Shown: positions 12,601-21,169 of the stretch, in pieces
Layout: each line of letters starts with the position of its first letter
How positions within the stretch are numbered: the stretch's first letter is position 1
Source: Melastoma dodecandrum
Taxonomy: Eukaryota; Streptophyta; Magnoliopsida; Myrtales; Melastomataceae
DNA length: 64,000 nucleotides
Direction of reading: 5' to 3'
NCBI GenBank assembly: GCA_029817715.1
Contig: JARUPY010000474.1
Coordinates: 4,526,001-4,590,000 of the forward strand
Program-made: the position numbers and the translations under genes
The notes under the pieces: model-generated
Database searches by the model: none
Told to the model about the DNA's origin: nothing
Seen by the model: only the letters and a program-made list of their open reading frames with translations

Positions 12601-13369
12601 TCCCTGCTATCCTTTCCTCAGAGCTATACCTATTGAACCAATGAGTATCTTCCCTGAAGAACTAAAGTGGCTCTTATGGTATCTCCTGCACAAGTACATA
12701 ATCGCTCTTGAATTCCCCACTGAAGAACTACTCACTTATCTGGGACAATTAGGAGACCTCTATACTTTCACACCACACAGAAGGCCTCACTCTCACTTAG
12801 CTGAAGTACTAGCGTGGTTTGCACCACTAACACAATGGAAGAATTGGATTGAAGCTCACAAAGACAAATACTTCAAGTTCGGCGATATAACCCCATATTC
12901 AGTTTATCTTTTTCGCAGGTACTGGTATTTCGACACAAGACTACAAGCAATGGCATCCATCAACACAGTAGACGAATTCGCCAGTCTTCCCTTTTCTCTA
13001 GTTCATGAAGCTCCACTTCATTCAGATAGAGAAATGGCCATCACGGACAACGAATTTTTGAAGATCAGGCTCAGTAAAGAGAATGGAGTTCCATACTTAG
13101 ATCCAGAAGTGGTACTCCAACATCAGATCCAGTTTACAGACCCGAACCATGTCCACATGCTCCAATGTGCGCTCCACCAGCACGAACATCAAGATGACGG
13201 AGTATATTGGGAAGATATTGCCCAAGACTTCCTAGACAAGGTAGACCTTGGCCCAAGCTCATCAGGCCCATCCGGCCCAAATCCAGAATCTTCAGCGGGT
13301 CCCTCATCCACTCAAAAAAGAAGTTCAGCGCACTTACCCGACAATCGAGGAAAGCGACCGCGAGAGTAG
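6686..13369 (+). CDS. EPRV polyprotein (MP-CP-PR-RT-RH), uninterrupted
   Basis: The ORF has 2227 codons from an ATG in strong context (CCACCATGG). Domains in order by approximate residue: 30K-type movement protein 1-320; acidic linker 340-420; coiled coil 575-645; Ser/Glu-rich linker 830-900; coat protein region 950-1170 with a Lys/Arg-rich tract just before the CCHC knuckle at 1171-1184; aspartic protease with DTG near 1320; reverse transcriptase with YIDD near 1629; RNase H with Asp near 1777 and Glu near 1816; then about 330 unassigned residues ending in a Ser/Pro-rich tail and a basic terminus. No stop or frameshift is seen, which is unusual for an old integrant and suggests recent insertion or selection. 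Only about 83 bp of viral leader lie upstream before the palindrome junction, so the viral promoter is not upstream of this ORF here. Confidence 0.95.
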   Translation: MDNTTHTSSTVMNAPITLDSGLSIRTSTSDKLGGLYEIAHKEDWEETKLPLLNPYSAFTKPSLSPIRSIRTLIRHPSSKVLEYVQASKFSQHPIWATHKEQFVSLQLPAEFPKQWIDRGYTHLHFGAIRLALTYHGRKGLPVTARMALLDVRYREYQHACIGTVETTLNAGTVFVTLYPNFCMSLQDSNILDALQVQVQIAGPEQDEKSIEATMHYQMAYRVQNHALDLNVADNNGDALLIRSDYHNSQAPTCLYVPRQISRNDLLKLLPERWITNYEKTQQKVKPIQSSETKFIREKDGTVIIKFDRSHEKDAPTPSIFPTMFMMQPLPRHKKPDPLNRIIHSFDEQGQETYHFRDPTTDHCYWDICSSNICGCKNEDYSSDEEDNKRQKRSEQRKPFDSDSDSDDDNDQDQKPSKDDEANTAPQIRTDYGAWQFLIDQAPRLRPKKKPSKVLPCYKNILKWQKKNLSSQIIPVPEAVLPTSCAQQAAKLIPTCKPSEIMMMRRPGELNFPPQNEQTIDGIKYCSKIPIPTGVDAQGNPLRNSIAENVLNWQSQNALAQNAGLNTICRKIDSVQELLTGTEARLSAKMDAHQDKNQAMLQSLQKRLDNFEKGKFPSYFRSDPDDEIAKLKRQIKILEDKQVDLNKQPDPASLLSFGRPQVIPQSYGLSLNPISKPFDILDFGNRTSSFMQISSNAPPLYGQAGKKDPAEIREVIREQQKSSRKRNEIREGKRKSESSKPTERHRTPSPETQSSPNPQTQQLMIRGHQDSLDCPTRKWVTSTTLQSSPSLSDNTSDGYYDNHDPIGSYFSQSPPFMPSQIQMADRYEESNTSESSSEETTSSSEEGTSTDETDQVSDVTSETSSLVLPHLFMADRDETETSTYRQEEVQSDESMEETPPRRTEGNTKFTFDDIPRTQWPQRIQDFLAWCIHKRVTVYNTSDILTDLTSNFHGTLQTWWNLFSEQDQIQMVNMTLPDFMNNLHLHLIGNPNDLLEEKRTEFFQRRCCSYKVQDLDKHFQRMLHLFLHLGGDNTYKPVFLSSIEPPISAMVEKSLISKNVRIAQLTVGQIQQEIISGVNELCQRKEIIQGFLNQDKRLDQVCRAKKNRYKIKCTTKDLCSCASGTKPYKTKHGKKDSSKKQKFPKKSRRFPKKWKRFLRYKKKVGPQGKSTRCFICNKPDHFAKNCPRRGKGLMAQIEECTQTSLRDDDLESLFSLEEFPTKKTVFCLEGEFSETDAEEGIYTIRVHPEGQNFPIIPIRQVPSEESNNGTIIVTGESDEEELLEGDSRQQPPLIAASQMAPHIKVQVYFSKYHRPVTAIAFIDTGAAESMINPVLVPQQFLVPYMKKFVAASSDVFHTTHRTKDLKIKLFHNCIIKSSLYVTDLPGRDIVLGWNILHKLPELMILSTGLKYHGNFKPYTSLTRMFSIEPAERMKQLFSSSFAESHDEFLQKCPHPLWKNSKFFVRLPFKQNEDINPTKASHSGMNPDDNKAAKKECASLLQQGLIEPTNSQWACEAFYVNKRSEQIRGKRRLVINYQPLNQFLQDDKFPVPRRTVMFSSLAKAKIFSKFDLKSGFWQLGIHPDDKWKTGFCIPDGHYQWTVLPFGLKTAPSLFQKVMIKIFEPILDSALVYIDDILLFSPDRPSHEKLLKQFADLVQEHGIMLSERKMRLFEQSVEFLGMRLTNGQYHPGPHIAQELLKFPDLNLTKKQVQQFLGIVNYSRDFVPNISRYTSPLEAQLKKDSSPWGPAQTEAVKYLKTHLQMLPPLQIPSDGVRILQTDASDQFWAAILLEEKDGKRQVCAYKSGKFNTAEQHYHSTMKEILAVKYGIKKFEFHLIGHHFIVESDMSSFPSMIKFTQKKIPNAQLLRLSEWFSQYTFTAKHIKGRTNVVADFLSRPFDISNPSLQEVPSLQAMIRTYVPKPLDMRRILPPEIIHYDNKEHVEEVLANASLMVKRYLERIFSKYGRMMFPEHGLHPCYPFLRAIPIEPMSIFPEELKWLLWYLLHKYIIALEFPTEELLTYLGQLGDLYTFTPHRRPHSHLAEVLAWFAPLTQWKNWIEAHKDKYFKFGDITPYSVYLFRRYWYFDTRLQAMASINTVDEFASLPFSLVHEAPLHSDREMAITDNEFLKIRLSKENGVPYLDPEVVLQHQIQFTDPNHVHMLQCALHQHEHQDDGVYWEDIAQDFLDKVDLGPSSSGPSGPNPESSAGPSSTQKRSSAHLPDNRGKRPRE

Positions 13370-14255
13370 CCGCCCATGAGGAACAAGAAAGATGCCTTAA
13401 CGATAAGGCCGGCACCAGCAGCCAATCAACTTTTCAAAAGCTGCAAGATTCCTCCGCAAATTACGCCCAACTAACTTAGCTTTACAGCTTTGCTTTCAAT
13501 TAGCAATAGTGTGTTCTTTGTAATATAAATAGACACTCCCACCAAAGGAGCAAGCAGAGCAATTTACATTGAGAGCTAATACACAAGTAGTTTTCCCATA
13601 TCCATGGCCGGCTAAGTTTCTCCCAAGGTGTTATCCAGTAGTGGTGGTTCCCTAGATCGACGATCTCTCAAGAAACCTCCTCACCTTCGATAAACCCAAA
13701 AACATCTGCAAAACCCAGAAAACCCAAAAACATTCAAAAACCAGAAAACCCAAATTCATGACTCTCTTGTCCAGCATCCATCGTATGCTTTATCTTGCAC
13801 TCATTTTATCACTCTTGTTTCCAGAGTTTTCCAGGTTCTGCTTTGTTTTAATTATTTACCCTTTATCACCTTTGTTGATATTTGTATTTGGTTAAAGCTG
13901 GCAAACTTCTTGCGTTGCTATTCCGTATATATGTTACCTAATTCAGTATGATGGTATGACCTGTTTAAGAAAAGGGACTCTTCCCCAGACAAACTCTAAA
14001 TCTTGTAATGAATGTTGTGATTTTGACTACTTAAAACTCTAATTGTGAAATGGATGTTTGCAGTACACTGTTAACTCGGTAGGGTTCTCTCAGAACCGTA
14101 AAGCTATCGACTGCCACAAGGACCACTTGCCGTTATAGCCAGGAGGGCTGCCAGGCGCAGGTCGCGGCCACTGATAGTAGGTGTGATGAGACCTCCACTA
14201 AGAAGACAGCGTTTCCACAAACCTCCCTTTCCCAATAGTAATGTCTTACGTAGTC
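7653..14255. repeat. Right arm of 6.6-kb inverted repeat
   Basis: This pairs with 1-6602. The single-stranded loop between the arms is 6603-7652, about 1050 bp. Beyond 14255 the partner sequence would lie before window position 1, so the arm may be longer. Confidence 0.95.
13524..13532 (+). promoter_or_regulatory. EPRV TATA box, right copy
   Basis: TATAAATAG lies 155 bp after the polyprotein stop, with a purine-rich AAGGAGCAAGCAGAGC tract about 15 bases downstream, as expected around a pararetroviral transcription start. It fires rightward, toward the second ORF and the TRM-like host gene. The start site itself is inferred. Confidence 0.65.
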
Positions 14256-14557
14256 ACTTCCACAGCATTCTTCGACAGTATGACGAGCCACTCTGGAAGA
14301 AGAAGAAAACTCTTAAACATTTTACCCGTACCATCACTGCATTAAATGAGTACATAAACTATAAGGCCCGGAACTGTGTGATTCACACAATTGAGGCCCA
14401 GCTTTCTTACTTCAACTGCATGAAACCAGGTGAGGAATGGATCTTCCACAACCCCTGGGATTTATGTGGCGGATGGACTTCCCTCCGCAACCATGTCCAG
14501 TATCGGCAGTATCTTGCTTGGTATATCAAGCAACATCTGTATTTATCTACTGCCTAG
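14186..14557 (+). CDS. EPRV second ORF, small protein of unknown function
   Basis: An ATG at 14186 opens 123 codons ending at TAG 14555-14557. The product is basic at the N terminus (Arg/Lys/Pro rich) and aromatic-rich at the C terminus, with Trp and Tyr in its last third (WIFHNPWDLCGGW). No transmembrane segment, zinc finger or catalytic motif is evident. A small extra ORF of unknown function is reported for florendoviruses, which supports the assignment. It lies downstream of the viral TATA box at 13524 and upstream, on a circular map, of the polyprotein, so it would be the first cistron of a promoter-started transcript. The same start codon is present in the left copy at 70 on the minus strand. 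Confidence 0.75.
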   Translation: MRPPLRRQRFHKPPFPNSNVLRSHFHSILRQYDEPLWKKKKTLKHFTRTITALNEYINYKARNCVIHTIEAQLSYFNCMKPGEEWIFHNPWDLCGGWTSLRNHVQYRQYLAWYIKQHLYLSTA

Positions 14558-14580
14558 TTTAATATTCCACTTTCTCTTAT

Positions 14581-14606
14581 CTAAAAGGACTCGGATATCC
14601 TTTTAG
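14581..14606. promoter_or_regulatory. Short perfect hairpin after EPRV second ORF
   Basis: CTAAAAGGA and its complement TCCTTTTAG form a perfect 9-bp stem around an 8-base loop, starting 23 bases after the stop codon of the second ORF. In caulimovirid leaders a short ORF followed by a stem can support ribosome shunting. That role here is only an inference; it could also be part of an RNA 3' end. Confidence 0.35.
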
Positions 14607-14780
14607 AAAAATTTTATCTTTTTCCGCAACTTTATTTCCGACCTTGAGCAACTTTCGCGTTGTTCTGTTCTGGTGGTCGAAGCTTCTGTCTTTGTACAAC
14701 TCATGCTTCCTTTATCTGATTAAATGTCAGCTTCAGCTTTTGTGATTTCTCTTATCCTTCTTGAATTGTTTCGTGACAGT

Positions 14781-15365
14781 CGTAATAAATTAATTATAAT
14801 CGTGGAGAGATTTGATATATTTTTTTCCGGTAGGGGGTGGTGGTAAAAAAGAATAAGGTGCGAGTGTCGGCGCCAATAAATATCCTCAACCACACCCGAC
14901 TGACTTGACTTGTTGGTTTGTGTTGGGTGGGACCCATTTGACTTCTCTACTTCCTACTACTATCAATATTCTTGCCTCGATCAAACTAACCACCCATGTA
15001 ACCTCAAACAAGCCCCTCCCTCCCTCCCTCCCTCTAAGCTTTGCTTTGTTGTCGGCACTGCAAGTCTAGACACCCCCGTAACTTTCGTAATGTCCTCCAA
15101 TCCAATCCAACAACCCCTCCCGCTCCCTTTCTGCTCCGATATAGATAAGATGGATGTTGTAAATCTCGTTCCAGTAGTTGCACACCGTTTTCTTTCTGGT
15201 TAAGGACTCCCGTCTCTTTCCTGGAGGTATATAACTTTGTTGCTTCTTCTTCTTCTTCAACTGCATTCCTCATGATCAACCACTCCACTCAGGTGTTGTT
15301 TCATGCCTTTTGATGCTTTCATTCTTCAATCCTCAGGGCTTCTTCTTCTTCTTCCGTTGCTAGTC
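14781..15365. other. EPRV-host border and TRM-like gene promoter
   Basis: No gene is seen. A CCAATAAATATCC element near 14871 could be a TATA box. A pyrimidine tract of repeated CCCTs lies near 15017-15034, and further CT-rich leader sequence follows up to the ATG at 15366. Confidence 0.4.
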
Positions 15366-18332
15366 ATGAAGAAGACATGGCGTAAACCTCCACCTCCTCA
15401 ACACAACTATCGGGCCGGCTGCATTTGGGCTGTGGTTACCATGTTTGATTATCGCCATAGACCCAATCGGAGTTTCTTGTCCGATGACCAAACTGAAAGC
15501 ACCCGTGGTGCCGGTGAGTTCATCATTTCACGATTCCGTAATGGACGTTTTCTTTTCCTTTCTCGTGGTTGGTCTTCTGCTGTGATTTCAAGGCTGCCTG
15601 CAACTAAGTGCATGTGCGGAAGATGAGAGGATTAAACAAACAGGTTTATGCTCGATTCATCTGCAGGAGATTCTATTTGAAAGTACAAATTCTAGTAGTT
15701 TCTGCATCCCAGGAGTGAATGACATGCTCACCGGTTTGGCAGGATGGAAAGGAGACAGATGCAGAGAAAGCTGTCACTGGCAATCCTAGCATGAAGACAA
15801 TTCAGGCAACCCAAGAGTATCTGATGACAAGGATAAACTGAGCGAAACGATAGGGAAATTTGTAAATCAACAACTCGCAGGCAGGAAGCATCTCGGAGAG
15901 GATGGAGCCAATCCTTTCTCAAAAGAACTGGTGAATATGCTTCAGGCACCAAACTTGGACGAGGAGTCATTTCAGAAACATCTACGCCAACCAAGCCCTC
16001 GTTTGGTTAAGTACATGAGAAGTTTGCTGGACATTAATGTGGAACGGGCAGGATTTCAGATTCGAAACCGGAGCTAGGCAAATCACAAGGAAATGAGGTG
16101 CTCTTGAATGATAATTCTGGGTCCATTGGAAGGAATGTAGAATCTCGGGAGGGAAATGGAGACGGAATAAGCTCAAAATCCTCCGGCCAAATCATTATCC
16201 AGGAGCATGGGCCAACAGAGTCAGTGAGACCCTCGACTACAGGTAGCCTGGACTTATCTTCTTCACCTTTGTCACCGGTCATCACTCAAATGAATCCGAA
16301 GTACAAAGTCAATGCTCTGTTCTCTGTTGCTTCAACCAAGAGAAAGCGGAAAAATGCCATGGGAAGAGAACAATCTGGTCTCAGTCCAGAAGGAGTTGGT
16401 AAGATTCGCAATCAACGGGGAGGAGACGAGGCAAATCTGTGTGATAATCCTGGAAGAAATTCTCCCGGGAAAGAGAATGGCAAAACATCCTTCGGGAACC
16501 AAAGGGAAAGAGAGGTTTTCTAAGCATGACAAACTAGGTGGCCTCATTCAACGCGACGCTATGAATGATTTGAAAAGGAGGGAGGCCGACATCTATCTCG
16601 AAGCAAAGAAGCATCTAGTTGAAATGCTGAGCACGACAGATGCATTCAAGAAATTTTTGAGTGGACAGTTCCCAAAGCCCCTGGGAAGAATTCTCTCCCT
16701 CCCAGACTACAACTCTCCTCTAGCCAGTCCCAGCATAGACTTTGGCCACAGTTTTATAACAACAAATATGAGGTCTAATTCCAAAGACATGCCTCGACGA
16801 GCTGCAGGAGAAACAACTAGGACACAAGATGATGAAATTACTGATAGCCAGAAACTCTTAATACGAAATCTACAGAACATGGGCAGACGCTCCTTGAGAA
16901 ATGGAATGCTACTTGATGCAAAATCAGATAGGCCACCAGGCTGCAATGATATAAAAGAAATCTCTGATACTTATTGAGGTGTGTCGGTTGCTGACACTCG
17001 TGTTTCGATCTTTTGTACCTACTACCACATACCAAGGGAGCACCTATTCTAATTCCTTCCCTTAATAATGAATTGTTCCCAAATGCAGGCGAGGTGGAAA
17101 TTCCGCACACAACTGATGGTGCAGCCAAGGGATCTGGTAATGCCAATGTTGATTCATACGTCAGTCTTTCTGAGGATCGAAATGAATCATGCGCAATTGG
17201 ATATGATGAGAGTTCAGAGAGGTAGTATTGCAGTCACTATACATTTTAAGATTATCCAGAGTACCTAAAACTAGGTGGTTTGATAAGCTTTGCTAGCGAT
17301 TATTTCCGTCCTTAAATATGATGCCAGTCGTGCTCTCAGCTGTGTTTCTCCTGAACTTCTCGATTCTGTCTTTCACTCTGTGATAGAAACGAATTTATAG
17401 GCATGCTGTTTTCCCAAGCCTGTTAAATCATAGAAATCTCATCTTGGATGCCTAGGAACATGACTTTAGGGATAGATTAGCATCTACTCCAGCAACTTCC
17501 CCTCGAAGTTCTTCAATGACGAAGAAAGACGAGGACTTTGAAACTGTCATTGATAAGATTGAGCGACGGAGCCCTGTGTCGGTTCTTGATCCATCTTTAA
17601 TGGAAGATGATGGTAGTCCATCAAAAATTTCACCTCATGCGGGTAAGATAACGTATTTATGGCATTCTTTCATTGAGGTTCAGTCCTTTCATTTCTCCCT
17701 CATCATGGTTGCTGCATTTTTCAGTTGAGCTACGAATTCAGCCCATGCAAATAAGATTTGAGGATCAAATTCCAGAGACATTGTCCGACACACAGGCAAA
17801 AGAAGGTCTTGATGGCAACTCATTGGTTTTGGAGTATGTAAAAGCAGTGCTTCGAGCCTCCAGATTCAACTGGAGTGAGCATTATTTAAGGTTGAAACAT
17901 TCTGATCAGCTCATCGACCCCTCGTTATTTGATGGAGTAGATTTCTCAATCGACCATTGCCAGCATGATCGGAAGTTAGTGTTCGATTGCATCAATGAGG
18001 TACTTCTTGACATTTTCAACGATCTCTTTCGTTGCTGTCCATGGGTGACATTCGTTCAACCAGGCATCAGACACTTGCTTAACCGGGAAAGTCCAGTTAT
18101 TGAGCTATGTAAAGGGATTCGTTGGCATTTACTGCCACTGCCTGTGCCCAGGACGTTGGATCATATAGTCAGGAAGGATTTGGCCAACTGCGGGAATTGG
18201 ATGGATATGCATTGTGATTGTGAAAGCATTGGATTCAATATGGGAGAAGCGATTTTCGAGGGACTAATTGAGGAGACTCTGTTAATCTCTCTTGGTTTTG
18301 CTGATGTTACCAAAACAGAAGGCATCAACTGA
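15366..18332 (+). CDS. TRM-like DUF4378 protein (frame problems)
   Basis: Several exons match the plant TRM (TON1-recruiting motif)/DUF4378 family, linked to microtubule arrays and organ shape. Exon 1 (15366-15513) has the conserved GCIW...MFD start. A middle exon (about 15840-16075) resembles the family's helical N-terminal block. The large exon around 16080-16977 has the KRKRKNAMG block and the EAKKHLVEML...LGRILSLPDYN block. Exon 17456-17642 has RRSPVSVLDPS, and exon 17725-18332 has IRFEDQ followed by the C-terminal DUF4378 domain. Breaks: the large exon changes frame near 16500, its frame meets TGA just before the apparent donor at about 16978, and phases do not match between 17221 and 17456. 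Either further introns exist or the gene carries indels. The span is firm, the exon detail is not. Confidence 0.7.
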
Positions 18333-19029
18333 TGCCTAGTTGTTGTTGCCCTACCATCCGAGGAGAACCACATTTCCATTAGCTCAAAGATGCGTATGGA
18401 TTCTCAAGCAAGCAACAGAATGACCCGTTTTGGACTCATGAACTCGATATTTCTTATTTTTAAAAGATCCTGCCTTGGCTATAAGTGCACGATCCTGCTT
18501 TCCAAGACATTAGAGGCAGCTCAGGAGATAATCTAGAGTTCTCTATGTTTTAGAAGTCTGTAGAGCAGATAGCTTTGCTATGCTGAATCCTATGATAGGG
18601 GTAGATGTCGTCGCCAGTTCTGCCGCTGCTTCTCTGAAAATGTTCGGGCTGTAGATAATCAATAAAGAAACTTGAGCAAGCCTTTGGCGGGGATGTCGCT
18701 GTGTCATTTGCCTTAGGTGCCTCCCTTTTCATGACCTGTAACCTCCAGGAGCTTGTGATGATGAATATATGAGTATGATCAGCCAGAAGAGTTGATCTTC
18801 CATGGAAAATCTTCCACCAGAAATCAGAATCCGAAGCAGATGGACACTAAAAAGAAAATCAGACCTTTTTTGGAAACCACACTGTCAAATGATATCGTCT
18901 TGCTCAGCAAAACAAGCTTTGTTTTACAGTTGACACTCTAAAATAAGGCTTATGGTCAAAACCAACATGAATTATGTATGTGTAGTGTAGCCTTGGCAGC
19001 CAATTCCATACGAACATGTCGTCTTTTAC
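18333..19029. other. Convergent 3' ends of TRM-like and RopGEF genes
   Basis: There is no coding potential on either strand beyond short frames. This must hold the 3' untranslated regions of both neighbours. Confidence 0.5.
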
Positions 19030-21169
19030 TTAATCTGAATTCCTCATGGCTTTGTCTGCATGAAGAACATCTTCGATCCAGGCAACGATGTTAAATGCCA
19101 GCCCTTCCAACACTCTAGAGTAGCTCTCTAGTATCGCTTGCCCCACATCCTGCAAAAATGGTGCAGACATTAGTCTCAAACATATTAGTAAAAATCCCAT
19201 GATAGATTACAAGGATACCATGCCATTTTATTATTGAAGCCCACATAGTACCTTGTTGAATTGGATCTTGCTCGTGTCCAAGCTCGTCTGTGAGAGCTCG
19301 GGATACTTTTGCTTCAGGGATAGTAACAGGCTCTCTGCCCGTTCTGCTAAATTATAATTCTTATCGGTCTTCCCTGTCTCGGCCATGAAGTCTTTGACTA
19401 GGGTCCATGATGATTTTGAATGAGTGATGCAGGCTTTTCGTCTCCATGTGTACATTGCAGCTTCTACTCGGTCAGCGAGATCAAGTGCTTCATGCTCCGA
19501 CATCACTCCAAGGCAGTCAAGAAGATGATCGGCCGAAAATCTGTCATTCGAGATCATGCATCTGTATATAACATCTCCCACCTTGGCTCTTCCGCTCTGC
19601 AATCAAAGAACCGAAACACATCATTATGAAACATTGGATTCTTTCCAACGTTCGGCTTCAATGATCTTATCTGAAGGATTAACAAGGAGACCCTAACAAC
19701 GACCAGAGGGAGTAAACAAACCTTTGGAAGGGATGCCAAGTACGAATCGGGCATCTCCATCTCATCTAAGACAGTGCTGTTTATTGCAATTGCCGCTTTG
19801 TGAATTTGATTAGCACGATCCCGTTTCTGATGCAAATGCTTCCTGGATTTTTCAGATAGCCCTCCTGGATTTACACAAGGAACAGGAAGCCACCATTTCT
19901 CGTCCTTTCGTGGCACAACTCTTCGGAAAGATCCTGAATGAGATGAATTCCCAGACATGCTTCCGTGCTCTGCGTACCAAAATTCGGTATCATGGAAACT
20001 GTCCAGAATTTCCTGGAAAAGAAACAGATAATGATATAGCTTTGCAACGCAGGAAAAGGTACTCCTGCAACATTCATCTCCACTCCTGATACATTTTAAT
20101 TGAAGGTAAACACAATTAAATGAGAGACTTCATCATCGTCTTACCAGGAGGATCGCGTCTAGCTTTCTCAATGCTGGCAGGTTGATGGAAATATCTGATC
20201 TAGGTCTACTACTCATCGCCTGAGAGAAAATCGGTTGTTTAAAGAAGGCACGCAGTGATCAATTGAACAAAACATAATCATGTGAATAGATACTGCAGTA
20301 CAGTTCTTTCACCTCCACTAGCGTCCCATCCGGCAATGCCTGCAATGTGGGAACGAACTCCACGATGTAGTCGCATACTGACAAAAGGCAATTCATTTCT
20401 CGCTTCCACATTGCCTTCTTCTCTGGTTTCAGTGGCCCCAACCTTAGATTTTGTCCAAATACTGTGGCTGCATCATCCACATACCATGAACATTTTGCAG
20501 ATGCAGAGCGTAGCAGCACGACAGACATCTTCGGAGCTGTGACTGAGATTACCATATAGATTAGTGATGGCATTTGAAATTGTCAAGGCTGAGCAGACAC
20601 CTTTCCCACTTCCGGACATGTCCTCTCCCAACAATAGCTTCGAGAATCTCTCCTTCATCATCTCCAGCTCTTCAGATTCAGATATATACATATAATTCCT
20701 TTTCAAGAATTTGAACTTTTGAAAAGAAAAAGAAAATATGCAATACACCGAAGAGAACAGGAGTTCACTCACCCATATCGACTGCCTCCAGATCATCTAA
20801 ATTTTCATCCATTTGTTTCTGCTGCTTCCCTCCCAGTCCGAGCCCAGTCAAAATTGCGGGATTATACCTTCCGGACTTCATGCTAGGCCAATGCCTCGGA
20901 GAAGGCTCTCCAAAGGAGCTGCTATCGTCTACATGCTCCAAGAATCCAGAAGTCTCCGAATCCGTGCGACAATACGCGAATGAATCCCTACCGAACACAG
21001 AGTACCCAGGAGTTCCCCTGGCTGACCGATCCATGGAAGATGGTGAATTGCTGTAACCCCCATCGCAGGACTCGTCGGATATCAAGAACTTCTCCATGTC
21101 AGAGACGATACAAGTAGGGATAGTGTCCTGCACGACCTTAAGGCTGCACAACGTCATGAGAAGCGACAT
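19030..21169 (-). CDS. ROPGEF: Rop guanine nucleotide exchange factor (PRONE)
   Basis: Seven exons close in frame: 21169-20773, 20669-20553, 20467-20313, 20219-20145, 20012-19722, 19596-19252, 19149-19030 (1500 nt, 499 residues). The product activates ROP/RAC small GTPases at the plasma membrane, controlling polar growth. The PRONE domain runs from about residue 133 to near the end, with [21 protein letters not shown], a PDGT motif, [20 protein letters not shown] and a conserved C-terminal [20 protein letters not shown]. The N-terminal 132 residues are Ser-rich and variable, as in the family. The open frame continues upstream of 21169 through a hydrophobic stretch (GFVTLLLAALLAVFVAD), so the true start may be further upstream or at 21097. 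The C-terminal tail after PRONE is very short, which fits forms lacking the long autoinhibitory tail. Confidence 0.92.

Larger units (their letters stand above)
6603..14780 (+). mobile_element. Endogenous pararetrovirus, right (near full-length) copy
   Basis: This is one genome-length copy of about 8 kb, in linear order: short 5' leader (6603-6685), polyprotein ORF (6686-13369), promoter and long leader (13370-14185), second ORF (14186-14557). No integrase domain and no LTRs are present, which fits a caulimovirid integrated by the host rather than an LTR retrotransposon. One large movement/coat/protease/RT/RNase H polyprotein plus a small extra ORF fits florendoviruses; petuviruses have a single large ORF. 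The genus is an inference. The right border is not sharp; I place it near 14780, before host promoter-like sequence. No tRNA-Met primer site of the usual form was seen. Confidence 0.9.

Noticed and set aside
13951..13965. GGTATGACC as a viral tRNA-Met primer site
   Set aside because: It matches only the first few bases of the usual TGGTATCAGAGC and breaks off; no acceptable site was found.
1..14557. LTR retrotransposon in place of EPRV
   Set aside because: No integrase, no LTRs and no polypurine tract; a movement protein and the caulimovirid domain order are present.
15034..15288. Minus-strand frames over the TRM-like leader
   Set aside because: They are low-complexity read-throughs of CT-rich leader sequence, with no family match.
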